Below, one piece after another: positions 35,118-46,127 of a DNA stretch of 64,000 nucleotides. The position numbers and the translations under genes are program-made. The stretch covers positions 62,001 through 126,000 of the forward strand of contig ML978202.1 of NCBI GenBank assembly GCA_010015745.1, given 5' to 3'. Numbering within the stretch: position 1 is the stretch's first letter; each line of letters starts with the position of its first letter. The notes under the pieces are model-generated. The model did not search any database and was not told where the DNA came from. It saw only the letters and a program-made list of their open reading frames with translations. Source of the DNA: Setomelanomma holmii. Taxonomy: Eukaryota > Ascomycota > Dothideomycetes > Pleosporales > Phaeosphaeriaceae.

Positions 35118-36122
35118 CTATAAGCTCTTCTCGACCTCCATAACTTCCCGAATCCCTTCGGCAACAGCATCGATCTTTTCCATCGGCAACCTCTTCAGTG
35201 GTCGGCGGGGGTATCCACCGTAGCCATAGTAAGACTGGATGGCCGACTTGGTTCCGGGAATGGCAGCCTTAGTCAAGACCCAGTCGCCCTTGCTGAGCAC
35301 CTTCTGAAGCTCGATCGCCTCGTCGTATTTCCCCTCCGCCCACAAGTTCCATACCTTGACACAGGTCTTGGGAAGTACGTTGGCACCACCAGCGATGATA
35401 CCAGAACCGCCACTGGCAGCGGTTTGCGCGGTGAAATCGGCCATACCACCGAATGCCATGTAGCCACTTCCATTTCTCTTTGGTGTGCATGCGTTGGTAG
35501 CTAATGCTACACGTGTGAGCTTACCAGTGTTGCCGCAGGTGAACTTGGTGCCGACGATGTTGGGATGCTTGGCCAGCTTGATGATGAGATCGCTGTCCAT
35601 GTCGATTCCAGCAACGGCGCCTGGATAGTTGTAGAGAACAATTGGGAGTGGTGAAGCATCTGCTACCTTGGTAAAATACTCGTAGATGGCCTCCTCATCG
35701 ATAGCATAACGGTAGTAGCTGGGAGGCACCATAAGGACGTATTCGCCACCAGCAGCTTCCGCCTCTTTGCAAAGTTCGATTGTGAGCTTGATGCCATGCT
35801 CGGAAGCTCCGACCATGACCGGTACGTTTTGGAAGCCAGCTTCGTCGAGCGCCTCGCGGGTTGCTCGCGTGACTGCGGTCTTCTCCGCTCGTGATAGGTG
35901 GACAGCCTCTCCGTTCGATCCCATGGTTACAAGGCCAACAAGACCAGCTTGTGCGAGCCGAACAGTATGCTTCTTGATCGCAGGGATGTCGAGTTCTTCT
36001 GTCTCCGGGTCAAAGAAGGTCATGGTTGGCGAGTAGATGCCCGGTCGAAGAGGTGTGCGTTGTTTGGCGTGACCATTGACAGCGCCATTGGCATGGCCAT
36101 TTGTTTCGCTAGCTGCAGTCAT
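35118..36122 (-). CDS. gaaC: 2-keto-3-deoxy-L-galactonate aldolase (GaaC/LGA1-type)
   Basis: Third enzyme of the fungal D-galacturonate pathway: splits 2-keto-3-deoxy-L-galactonate to pyruvate and L-glyceraldehyde in the cytosol. Single exon, 334 residues, class I aldolase of the DHDPS/NAL superfamily. Visible features are the pyruvate-binding GSNGE motif, catalytic Tyr in LYNYPG (residue 164) and the Schiff-base Lys in GTKFTC (residue 193), plus the family-typical ending TKAAIPGTKSAIQSYYGYGG. Residues 1-20 are a Gly/Ala/Asn-rich extension. The family also contains 4-hydroxy-2-oxoglutarate aldolases, but the divergent arrangement with gaaA, as known in Aspergillus niger, strongly favours GaaC. 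A TATATATT box lies about 130 bp upstream of the start. Confidence 0.85.
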   Translation of the reverse strand: MTAASETNGHANGAVNGHAKQRTPLRPGIYSPTMTFFDPETEELDIPAIKKHTVRLAQAGLVGLVTMGSNGEAVHLSRAEKTAVTRATREALDEAGFQNVPVMVGASEHGIKLTIELCKEAEAAGGEYVLMVPPSYYRYAIDEEAIYEYFTKVADASPLPIVLYNYPGAVAGIDMDSDLIIKLAKHPNIVGTKFTCGNTGKLTRVALATNACTPKRNGSGYMAFGGMADFTAQTAASGGSGIIAGGANVLPKTCVKVWNLWAEGKYDEAIELQKVLSKGDWVLTKAAIPGTKSAIQSYYGYGGYPRRPLKRLPMEKIDAVAEGIREVMEVEKSL

Positions 36123-36248
36123 GTTTGAGAGTATTTGAGCTGACTTCTAGTAGACTCAGGATGGATCAACGGGGTGCAAGTAGTAGAGATTCGGAGAAGA
36201 GGAAGAAACACTCAGCACCAGAACTCCACGTACGGGTACGGTCAGCAT

Positions 36249-36258
36249 TAATATATAA
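36249..36258 (-). promoter_or_regulatory. TATA-like box for gaaC
   Basis: On the minus strand the sequence reads TTATATATTA, about 127-136 bp upstream of the gaaC start codon. It is the only strong TATA-like element on that side. Confidence 0.45.
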
Positions 36259-36638
36259 GCGAAATGGATGGCAATCGGCGTAAAGTAAAGCAGAGGAGCT
36301 AGCTCGGCAGAGCCCAAAATCATCCCACCTTTGTTCGCGCCTCACAAGGACTCTAAGGACGTCAAGATCTCGTCAAATGCGCGTTGTTCATTCGCCCGTC
36401 CCGCCGAAAAGTTGAGACTCCAATGGCTAGAGCCAACGTCGCGTGCAGGGCTGTGGGCCGTCTGGCGGATTCGGGCTACAACTGCGCGAAAATCTGGACC
36501 TGCTGCGGTTCTTTGCTACGGGGGTGACTAAAATAATCGGTTGAGTGAGGGAAAGCGATACCGTTCGCGGCAGGGAATGAATGTCGGGCATGGTGGCACA
36601 GCGGTGCGATGTTAGACACGGAAGAATTGTGGTACATT

Positions 36639-36649
36639 TCTCCACCAAT
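36639..36649 (+). promoter_or_regulatory. Galacturonic acid responsive element (GARE)
   Basis: TCTCCACCAAT matches the published consensus TYNCCNCCAAT at every position. It is the only CCNCCAAT on either strand in the gaaC-gaaA intergenic region and lies almost exactly midway (517 bp from gaaC, 552 bp from gaaA). In other ascomycetes this element is associated with the GaaR activator. Bases 36640-36645 read on the other strand as GTGGAG, which fits the CreA consensus SYGGRG. Confidence 0.7.
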
Positions 36650-37200
36650 GAAGCACGTGGGGGTCGCGTGGGGTGCATCATTCGCGATTTCCTCGCTTGT
36701 CTTGGCCTGGGGTAGATGGCTTCGTCTCTCGCATCACAATTGGCCGTCTGCGCCCACACGACGCTCAACGATGCGATCCAGCTCATTTTGGTTCCTTGGT
36801 GCCATTCGCGACCATCTTTCGGAAATGTATACCGCTTAGATATTCCGATCATATTCCTTGGGCACGCCACAATTACTTAAACGGACCTCACCAGCAAAAC
36901 AACGTCATTCGGCCGCGGGATCCGGCAAAACTGCTGCACGCTGTAAAAGTGTCTCAACCCCTCCGAGAGCCCCTCAATTCTCGCTACTGGGAAAATGTTA
37001 TTCCAGCTTGCTTTAGTACAAACAGCTGAGTTCCTAAGGCTTGGTCAAATGCCGCGGCGACTGCGCGTAGAAAATGTCGTGACTGCGCCTCCCCTTTTTT
37101 GAGCTCTTATCCACTCTCTCCTTCTCAGAAAATATAGCAGAAGCTGCACATCTCCTCAATTGACCAGTACATAGCCTGAAAACAGCAGAGATCATCCACA

Positions 37201-38804
37201 ATGGCGCCGCCAGAAGTTCTCATGGTGCGTTTACCCCTCATCGCGAGTCAAAGCCATGGACAGCATCCTTTCTTTTTATGCTTGCAAGCCTGCTCAGTAC
37301 ATGCTTTGCGCAAATCTGCACGCGACTGCCCTGACAATATATAAACCAAAAGTTAAGTTCCCAAGCTGACATGCATGCTAGGTCGGTACGGGAGAGTACA
37401 CGACGGGATTCGTTGGTGGAGGCGCTTCAAAGTCTGATAAGAAAGTCGGCGTGGTAGGCTTGACCTTGTTCGACCTTCGAAGACGCGGAAAGGTTGGGAA
37501 GCTGTCGATGGTGGGCGTTTCGGGCGGCAAATTCCCCGCAATCCGTGAGTTCTGTGCGTCCCCGCGATTGACGCAGGTTGCTGATGACACGCAGGCGAAC
37601 ATCTGCAGAAAAACATCTCCGAGGCGTACAATGGCCTGGATGTGTCGTTTGACGAGTTTCCTAAGGAGGGAAAGACCGACCCAGATGCATACAAGACTGC
37701 AATCGACGCGTTACCGAAAGGCAGTGCCAGTAAGCGAACCCTTCGATGGTGAGGAACTGGCAACTTTGCTAATTCCGCTCCAGTCACCATCTTCACTCCC
37801 GACACGACTCACTACCCAATTACTCTGTACGCGATTGAGCGTGGCATTCACGTTCTCATCACGAAACCCGCAGTGAAGCTACTCGAGCACCATCAAAAGC
37901 TTCTCGCAGTTGCCAAAAAGAACAATGTCTTCGTATACATTGAGCACCACAAGCGATACGATCCCGCATACGCGGATGCGCGTTTCCGAGCCCAGAAGTT
38001 GGGAGACTTCAACTACTTCTATTCGTACATGAGCCAGCCAAAGTAAGAGCTCTATTTGCAGTGAGAGCGAGCAGATGCTGACTTGGGCACAGGAGCCAAC
38101 TTGAGACCTTCAAGGCATGGGCCGGCAAAGACAGTGATATCTCGTACTACCTCAATTCTCACCACGTTGATGTCAACGAGTCTATGGTACCAGACTACAA
38201 GCCAGTACGCGTCATGGCGAGCGCTGCGAAGGGAATTGCAACCACATTAGGCTGCGATCCTGCCACAGAAGACACGATCACCCTCCTCACTGACTGGGTA
38301 AAGAAGGACGATCCGAGCAAGCGCGCAACTGGTGTCTACACAGCAGGCTGGGCGGCGCCGCAGAAGGCTGGCGTACATTCGAATCAGTATTTCCACTACA
38401 TGTCCTCGACTGGAGAAATCAGGGTCAACCAGGCTAAGCGTGGATACGATGTCACTGATGACGATGGTGGTCTGCTTTGGTACAACCCGTACGTCTATCC
38501 TCCCCGATGTATAATTACATCATGCTGATCTCGTTACAGGTTCTACATGAAGTATGCTCCAGATGAAGAAGGCAACTTCGCCGGACAAACGGGTTACGGT
38601 TACATCTCGTTCGAGAAGTTCATCGATGCTGTCAACAACCTCAACGAGGGCAAAGTTACACTCGAACAACTCGATTCGCGACCACTTCCTACGCTTAAGA
38701 ACACCATCGCAACAACAGCCATCCTCGAAGCGGGCCGGATATCGCTAGACGAGAACCGACCAATCGAGATCATCGAGGAGAACGGTGTCTGGTCACTGAA
38801 GTAA
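37201..38804 (+). CDS. gaaA: D-galacturonate reductase (GaaA-type, Gfo/Idh/MocA family)
   Basis: First enzyme of the fungal D-galacturonate pathway: NAD(P)H-dependent reduction of D-galacturonate to L-galactonate, cytosolic. Six exons: 37201-37224, 37382-37544, 37595-37729, 37784-38042, 38093-38488 and 38540-38804, 413 residues. Splice sites are all GT-AG and the frame is kept through all five joins. The N-terminal Rossmann region includes [16 protein letters not shown] and [18 protein letters not shown]. The C-terminal part includes [49 protein letters not shown] and [14 protein letters not shown], all as in Aspergillus GaaA-type proteins. Divergent pairing with the aldolase gene through a shared promoter mirrors A. 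niger gaaA-gaaC. The unrelated aldo-keto Gar1-type reductase is excluded by sequence. Confidence 0.85.
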
Positions 38805-39552
38805 AAGTTTGTTGTTGGACACAGTCGTGCGCCAAGAATTGTCAACAATACCCAAACGTTTTGCTGCATTTTCACGTCATGTTTGCCTCTTTCAATCGCC
38901 TTCTTCATGCTACATCAACACGTCATTCAGTTGCCACAGACATTACGCACATCAAGAGTGCGACCAACGGATCGCGCTAGCACGTGCTCTTTACACCCAC
39001 ATCGCCGCAACCCAGCCCCCACGTCGGTAAGCCTTACGGAGGCCTACAGGGTGTTTACACATCTAAATTCACATCTAAATTAAGCTAGGACAAGTATCCT
39101 CGTGATCACATCTTGTTTGCCGCGAATGTGGGCACAATGATCGTTCGTTGGTCCACTTCGGGTCAATTAACACCGAGCGTGCGATTCATTCAGTGCCGAT
39201 GCATCTAACCCGAGCGTTATACTCGAGTCGTGTCACGTTACGAGTACCGCACCATAATATCAGGCTTGAGGGGTGCGGCAATTTAATTGAGGTTGAAGAA
39301 TACTGACAAGGTTTAGATATGCACAATGTGTTTGACTGTCACCAAATCGCGCTTGTTCAGGAGTGGCATCTTCACAAAGGAGCAACTCAGTCGGCATGAA
39401 GGAGGAATGCATGAAAGGCATTGTACGTAGGGCGAGATACTGAGCTATCAACCGGATGCATCTCGTCCTGAGTGTCACTAACATAGCATCTATGAACTAC
39501 ATCGCACACACGCCTACACGATTCGCGTTTTGTTGTAAACTTACGCTACAAA
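38805..39552. other. Intergenic region, no gene seen
   Basis: 748 bp between gaaA and the first Ulp1-like pseudogene. It marks the border between the conserved metabolic block and the accessory island. Nothing recognisable was found. Confidence 0.5.
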
Positions 39553-41111
39553 ATGGTAGTGAACCGTCCAAGCCTCACTCAGAGGGAAGTCCTCAAAAGT
39601 GAGATTGCCGAGCGAGTTAAACACATCGGCCCTCACCGATGTTTCAGCGGACTTATCGACGACGACTCTCAGGTTATACTACCACCTCCCATATACCATA
39701 GGCGGGATCCTTCCTGCGACTTCCGCCAAGCACATTCAAAGGAAGTGGCTCGCTATCCCTACAATTACTGGGGTGTCATTTTGGATCGCAGTCACCGACC
39801 AAGTGATTTACCGTTCTTCCCCGCGCACTTCTTGCCCTTCGCGCAAAGGACGTTCTCAAATTGCGGCCTGCACCGGAGGTTTTCATTTGGCGTCACCAGA
39901 GGTAATAACGAAGTGTACGAGCCTAAGAAATTACATCATTGGAACCTCGATGGATCTAGTCCAAACGGTGTCCTTGATCTTGAAGACCACGACGACCTGG
40001 GCTTGTTTAAGAAATACGCAGCTAGGGACTTCAACTCTAATGCCAGACTCACCGAGTCCAACATGTGTTTGCAGATGGAGTATGCATCTATCCATGACCC
40101 CGGATACCTCACCATCAATCAGACAGGCGTCCACGGGTGGTTCCACGACGAGATTATCGATGTAGGATTTGATATGCTCGAGCAAATCCTGGACACGAAG
40201 AAGCACAAAATCGCTCTATTGAATGTCACAGCAGCAACCGATCTATTCAAAACAGGTCATTGAATTACCGCCGCGGATGAAAATATTTTAGTCTCTGAAA
40301 TATACGCTATTTACGGTTTCCCGACACATTTTGATAACATTCTGGTTCAAAAGTGTATCGGTATGGACTTCATCATTGTACCAGTCAATGACGCTTTCCC
40401 CTCCAGTATGGTCAACGAATTGGACAACCGACCACGGACTGAAGAACCTCATGACCTAAGGGACGAGGTTATATCAAGGTAGATTCCACCGGAGAAGTAT
40501 TGGACGGTAAAGGAGCTCACTGGTCAGCCATGGTGGTCGACTGTCGCGACCCAAAGTTGTTGAAGGGTCGTTACTTTGATTCCCTGAACCGCAGGCCAAA
40601 CGATAAGTGCATCAACCAAGTTATCGCGCGTTACAACCTCCAATGGCTGGCGACGTTGTTCAACGAGCAGGGGATCCATTACGGCGATTTTAGCTTGCGC
40701 GTGGACCCGCATACGCCGTTGCAGGCCAGAGATAATTATGCAGGACGTGAGGAGGCCGGTAGTGCTTGCGGTCCCTTCGTATGGCTGATCGCTAAAGAGG
40801 TGGCGCAATACATCGTGGAATGCAACGAGGATGGCAAGACGTAGGACATCGATCTCAGACTACCATCAGATTTCGCGAGACGTCTGCGCTGGAACTCAAG
40901 CCATACACGCCAGGTCCTACACAATCTGGTCAACAGGGAGATCACAATCAGGCAACACTTGAACGGTAGGCATGAATGGTTCAACGACGGATTGACTGGC
41001 GCGCCAGGTTGGCAGGATTGGTTGAGGAGTAAAGATCTGCCATTGAATTGGTGTTGGGATCCATATCAGATGCCGTCGGATTTGGATGCACCGGTTTTGG
41101 AGATGCCCTAG
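39553..41111 (+). pseudogene. Ulp1-like (C48-type) cysteine protease pseudogene A
   Basis: Remnant of a Ulp1/SENP-like protease. The first frame (39553-40263) includes GWFHDEIIDVGFDMLEQIL, as seen before the catalytic core in this family, and then meets TGA at 40261. The same frame stays open to 40482, includes DFIIVPVNDA and ends in TAG at 40480. A shift of one base between 40455 and 40480 restores the core: GAHWSAMVVDCRD (catalytic His), YFDSLN (Asp) and SACGPFVWLIAKEVAQYI (Cys). A TAG at 40842 then precedes a further 89 codons of open, homologous-looking sequence ending at 41111. With at least three lesions it cannot make a full enzyme, although all catalytic residues remain. It is related to the copy at 44.8-46.1 kb. 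Confidence 0.75.
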
Positions 41112-41395
41112 TGATACCTAAGTACGACGGTCTCGAGAAGAAGATGCACAAGGAGGTTCAAGATTACGCGTTTGAGCTAGAGCTCTAGCAGTTGCAGGCC
41201 AGATGTTCTGGCTAATTCACTAAAGACTTTGGACTTCATACTAGAGTATAATCTAACCTTTCTTGCCTGATCGTAACCATGTATTGTAACCGTCGAACTC
41301 ACGCTCTAATTCATGATCACACAAATTATACTCCAACTCGTCCATTTTGGGCTCGACTCGAATCTTCATTCTATGTGAAGGGATGATTCTAGTTG

Positions 41396-43341
41396 TTACA
41401 CAAGAGTTAGTGTTTCAACTTCCAACTCAATCATCTTCAGTGCTTCTCCATTCATCAAGCCATGCACGTAACATTCACCCACCAGTCGGTAACCACCATG
41501 CAGAGGTCTCAAAACGAAAGGTACCGCCGCACCCATGACAATACATAATATATCTCCCGGGAGAGAAGAAACGGGCACCGAGGCTAAGTTACCATCCAAA
41601 GACGCTGCGAAACGTTTCCATTGCATCATGTTCAGAGACGTCCCGGCATACTGAACCGCGGTCTGCATGAACCTCTCTTCATGCGCTCTCTTGATGCTCT
41701 CAGTTGCAGGATAATATTCTTTGGTGCGTTTGGGATCTCCGTAAACCGAATACCATGACTTTGCTTCGTTTGACATCTCCTTATGGTCCCACGCTAGAAC
41801 ACTCCGCGCTTCTTTGGACATATTTTCCAGCAGTGACTCGCCCTGCTTGTCACATATCATGGTTCTCCAGATAATTTCATCTGAACACCGTCCATGGTAA
41901 GGATTTTCCTTTTTCAGTAGTGATTGAAGCTCATTCCAAGCTTTGTAGATGTCGCGCCGACATTCCCTGTGGTCGACGGCTGGAGAAAAGCTCGACACCT
42001 GTTCTATCTTGTCTACGATAATCCCACTGATCTGAAGATTAGAAGAATCTGGAAGAACATTCATCATGGAAGATGAGGTACCAGAAGTGGAGTAATCACT
42101 CCCTTCAATTAGACTCGTCAACCTGGTTCCTGGAAAATCCTCATTATCCCAATTGGCTACCCATGAAGGACCATCGAATTCCCGGGGGCTGTTAGCAGCG
42201 CAGTAGAGCACCTTCGCTCCGTATCCTTTCTCAACGAAGCGCTTTGAATATCGAGTAAATGTATCCTCTGATGGCTCCAAATAGTCAACGGTGTAAGCCG
42301 GGTCGTCTTTGTCTGCGCATATGCCGAGGAGAGAATAGATCTTATCTTGACGTTTGGTTACGGGAAATAGTCGGAAGGCGTCCAATAATTCTAACAAATT
42401 CAGATGATTTGCTTTCTCAAACACTCGCGAATTGATTAACTCCTGGGCCAGGTTTTGAGATCCCTTCGCAGCGTGGAACTGCCAGCCATAGGCATCACCA
42501 CTGTCCCGTGCAGATGCGGCTGCGATTCTGGCGGGGCCTTCGAACAGACCCCATTCGAGCTCCCAGTTTCCGCAATACATTTGAATATCCTGAGCGAGGA
42601 GAACCTCCTGGATGATCCAACTACGACGGAACCTACAGGAACCGGTCAGTCATGAACATAAATGGCAATGGCTTAGTTATACCAAGGCCGGTCGAGAAAG
42701 CTGCGGATTGGTTGCCAGACTTCGAGGTTCTTAGGCGGCATTTCTAATTCATCCCAGAAATGGTCCAGGCCATTGCGACCTTGTTTCTGTCGGTAGGTGT
42801 CGTGGTCACGAATCTTCTGAAGAACAGATGGCAAAATCTCACTCCCATCTTTCTCATCCCCAAGATGTGCTACCACTCTTGCAGCTTGACCAAAGATTCT
42901 CGTCATCATCCTCACTTGTGAACTTCGTTCGCGCGAATCTTTTTGGTTGATACAGATTGCATCCACCCACAAATGCCTTGATCGTTCGGGATACCGAAGT
43001 CTGAAGAGAGCGCAGCGAAGGTTCGCTGCGATTGGAAGTAAACATGGCTTCTTTTGCGGGTGCGCATGGTTCTCATTCCCTTGAAAAAAGCGTTCTAGCT
43101 GAACGCCTGCGGTAGCGGAATCAACAAGGTAGAGACAGGACACAAGGGCTGATGGGTCACCCCAGACGTAGGATAAAGCTTCGTAATGGGGATGCTCGTC
43201 CGGGCTAATTTCGTATATGAGACATACGATTGGATCGTTGCCTCGCCCAGGCAAGACCTCCATGATGCGAATATGGCCATCCTGAACAGCCGTGTATGCA
43301 TATTCTGGAAGAGGAATCAGATGTTCCAATAGGTGTCCCAT
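41396..43341 (-). CDS. HET-domain protein (heterokaryon-incompatibility family)
   Basis: Member of the fungal HET family, linked to nonself recognition and programmed cell death after fusion. Two exons: 43341-42683 and 42632-41396, 631 residues; the 50-nt intron is GTATAAC...TGTAG and removing it restores RPWFRRSWIIQEVLLAQ. The HET domain covers about residues 50-225, with HYEALSYVWGDP, LWVDAICINQKDSRERSSQV and the Trp-Arg-Ile-Gln-Glu pattern typical of its third block. The C-terminal part has the DKIYSLLGI motif usual for these proteins and no recognisable effector or repeat domain. It lies between two decayed Ulp1-like protease genes. Confidence 0.9.
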
Positions 43342-44837
43342 TGGTGCGGATACAAACTGCTTCTCGAGTTTAAACTGTGCAAGTGCAGCCTTTCGGTACG
43401 ACCAGATGCGAAGAGCATCTAACGTTTACTATAGAATTTAGATCAAGGTATGTAAAGGCTGCGCCCTCACGGTACGAGTTTGAGGCTATTCGGCCGTAGG
43501 AATACAAGCGTTCTTCCTAAAGCAGCAAGATGGACGGCAGTCGAGCGAATATTTATTCGAGTCATACTTAGAGCGGTCAGAGCTCGGGCATTGATGTTCC
43601 TTACCACTAAATTACAGCTAGGCTACTTTTGGCGTTGGCGCGTGTGCCGCGTTCTGTCGACCTCAGCTGAAGAGCGTCAAGCCACCACAGACGCACAACC
43701 ACCTCCGAGATCCGATCGATCCGCTCGGGATATCATCTTAACATACCCGCCTACAGTTGGCTGGTTTTTTGGCCCATGTACCAATATTTGGCCGAGTCCA
43801 AGGCTGTCCGAGTGACTTTCTTGTGCTTCGCTCAAGGCATACCGTCGTATTGTATGGTAAGCAGTAGCTATGGACAGAATATATCAAAGATGAAGGTATC
43901 TTATGATCTAAGGATGCTAGACCTGAGAATATCTGTGCTTTAAGGTTGTTGTTGGCTTTGTTGTGTTGATAGGTACTGGCGTGTTTTCGTTGCTCAGAGA
44001 TTTTCGTTGCGCAGGGATGGAGGTTATGTCATTATATTCCTCACTGATTTCCATGCAAACAACTTGATGCATGGAAAAAACAAAATGTGCTATCGAGCAC
44101 TTCGTGAGCGGCGCAGGGACAAACCCAAGGCAAGCAATACTGAAGACCAAGCGAAGGGAATGAAAGAGGTGTGAAGGTTGAGGAGACAGCAAACGACCCA
44201 AAACGATTCGAGTGAGCGCAATGAACACAAATCGATTGACCCTTCATATGCATGCGCATCTGAACAGGTTTTCGACGTTAGAGAGGGCAACGCGAAGTCA
44301 TGCAGTGACCTCTCCATGCCAAACCTATCAATTACCACTGCTGTTGCGGTGGGTAAACAGTGCGCATGCAGGAAGAATTGAAGGATTGAACTGAGGTTCT
44401 ATTGTATGTGACTACGAACAATATATGTAGTGCTGGTGAGGCAGAGCAACGGTGAGGTGTGCTACGTAGTACAGCAGTGGAGACGTGAAACTGTGATACA
44501 TCGTACAACAGGAGAGACTCCAAATCGTGACAACTGCGCATAGGCCGCTCCCTTTTGGACTTCTTGTTGGCAAGAAATGCGTCTTAATGCTTATTTCTAA
44601 TGCTTTGATTCGCGCTACATTGTATGTTCAGTGCCCTAATTGCGTAGAAGAATGATGCTTGTGTTTGTCCAGTTTCAAGAGAGGTAGCATCAAAGGAAGT
44701 CAACGTCAACAATGCCTTTGTGCGTCACCGCGTCTTTGATGGCAGCTCTAAGCGTTGTCATATCTTCGAAACCCCATCGCGTCTGAAGGCACCAAAACCT
44801 TGAGCAATATTCGAAGACGCCCTAAAGAAATTTCACC
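43342..44837. other. Intergenic region, no gene seen
   Basis: About 1.5 kb upstream of the HET gene and upstream of pseudogene B. Frames are short and overlap on both strands. No repeat or RNA gene was recognised. Confidence 0.5.
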
Positions 44838-46127
44838 ATGCATCGACTCGAAGACCGACCAGATACACAAATCGAACACCATGAAAAGAATCTTTCCCTA
44901 TTTGCAAGACGTCTAGGAGAGCCACCTGCCTGGCTAGATGCCGATAAGAAGAACATCCTCGAAAAGAAGCGCCGCTGGAGCGTCGACTGTCGAAAAATAG
45001 AGTGGGCAGGCCAATGTCAGCCTCCGACTTGGAGCAAATGGAACTGTGGCGAGACCCTAGATGACGCTTACTGCGAGACGATGCGAAGGAAGTGGCTCAT
45101 CGGTGGCACTCAATTGAACTTTGGCGAGCGGCTGTCGGACCCCAAAGACTACCCGATTCTCGATCGCAATTACAAAGGCTCCTACTCACCGCCTAAGGAC
45201 AACAAGACTTATGTTGAGCCTGATAATTCCAGGCTGGCAAACAATGAATTTCTTGACATTTTGAATACCGCAGACACTGGCGGCTGGTTCCACGATAACA
45301 CGATGGCAACGGCCCTAGAAGTTCTGGGGCGCATCACAGACTACAAGAGTCACTGAATTACACTTTTAACGCCCTGGCAAGCCGCGGAATTCGCACAAGT
45401 CGGTCGAGCCAAAGACCCAGTAAGCAAATTTGCTGAAGAACCGGGCAAAGATCGTGGTGACACATGGGTGACCTTCAAGGATATTCTTGCAGCCATACAG
45501 GACAAAGACTTCCTGATTCTACCTGTCGTTAACGCATATTTACGTAACAATAATGACTACTTGCGGGAGGGCCAGGATCTGAACGACGGGGCTCATTGGA
45601 CATTGCTCGTCGTGGATTGCCGTGGACCGACGATATCAGTGATGTACTACAACTCACTGGCGACACTAGAGATGGATAATGTAGAGAAGGCGTGTTACCT
45701 TGGAGCATACTTCCTGCTCCAACACAATGGCATGAGCCTCGCCGAACCTCCAGGCGAAAAACAGGGAATACGATAGAATCCTCAGTCAGCGAGCAACACG
45801 CCACAGCAGCACTTTTGGAAGGACGGCGGACATAATCTGGTCAGGGATGCCGGAGCATGTGGGCCGTTTGTGTGGATGATGGCGAAGGAGCTGATTCAGT
45901 ACATTGTCGACTGGCGTGAGGAGCTTGAGGCAAGAGGGCAGGAAGCCAGCTTGCCAATAAGTTTCAGTCTTGATTTGCCGCCTCTCTACGCTTCAAAGGT
46001 CAACTTCCATTTGAAAAACGTACGAATGTGTGTTCGCGCACTGTGTGCGAGGGAGAAGAGCATGAATGGGAACCGGAAGGATAAGGCAGCATTGATGAGG
46101 AAGTTGAAGATCAAAGAGCGAGTATGA
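44838..46127 (+). pseudogene. Ulp1-like (C48-type) cysteine protease pseudogene B
   Basis: One continuous reading frame from ATG 44838 to the stop ending at 46127 is broken only by TGA at 45354 and TAG at 45774. Translation across them would give about 429 residues with family features in order: GGWFHDNTMATALEVLGR, DFLILPVVNAYL, GAHWTLLVVDCRG (catalytic His), YYNSL (Asn where the family has Asp), and DAGACGPFVWMMAKELIQYI (catalytic Cys). No frameshift is needed. The Asp-to-Asn change at the catalytic position suggests activity was reduced before or during decay. Stop readthrough or an unseen intron is possible but has no support from splice motifs. It is a divergent relative of pseudogene A. 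Confidence 0.72.

Larger units (their letters stand above)
36123..37200. promoter_or_regulatory. Shared bidirectional promoter of gaaC and gaaA
   Basis: 1078 bp between the start codons of the divergently transcribed aldolase and reductase genes. It contains one perfect galacturonate-responsive element near the middle, a TATA-like box for gaaC, and an apparent CreA-type GTGGAG site overlapping the element on the opposite strand. A GGCTAG at 36425-36430 fits the short XlnR consensus but such a 6-mer is expected by chance. Confidence 0.75.

Noticed and set aside
40256..45362. Similar contexts (GTCAYTGAATTAC) around the TGA stops of the two Ulp1-like pseudogenes, suggesting a programmed readthrough signal
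   Set aside because: Aligning the proteins places the stops at non-homologous positions (after the LLNVTAATDLF-like segment in A, before it in B), so the resemblance looks coincidental.
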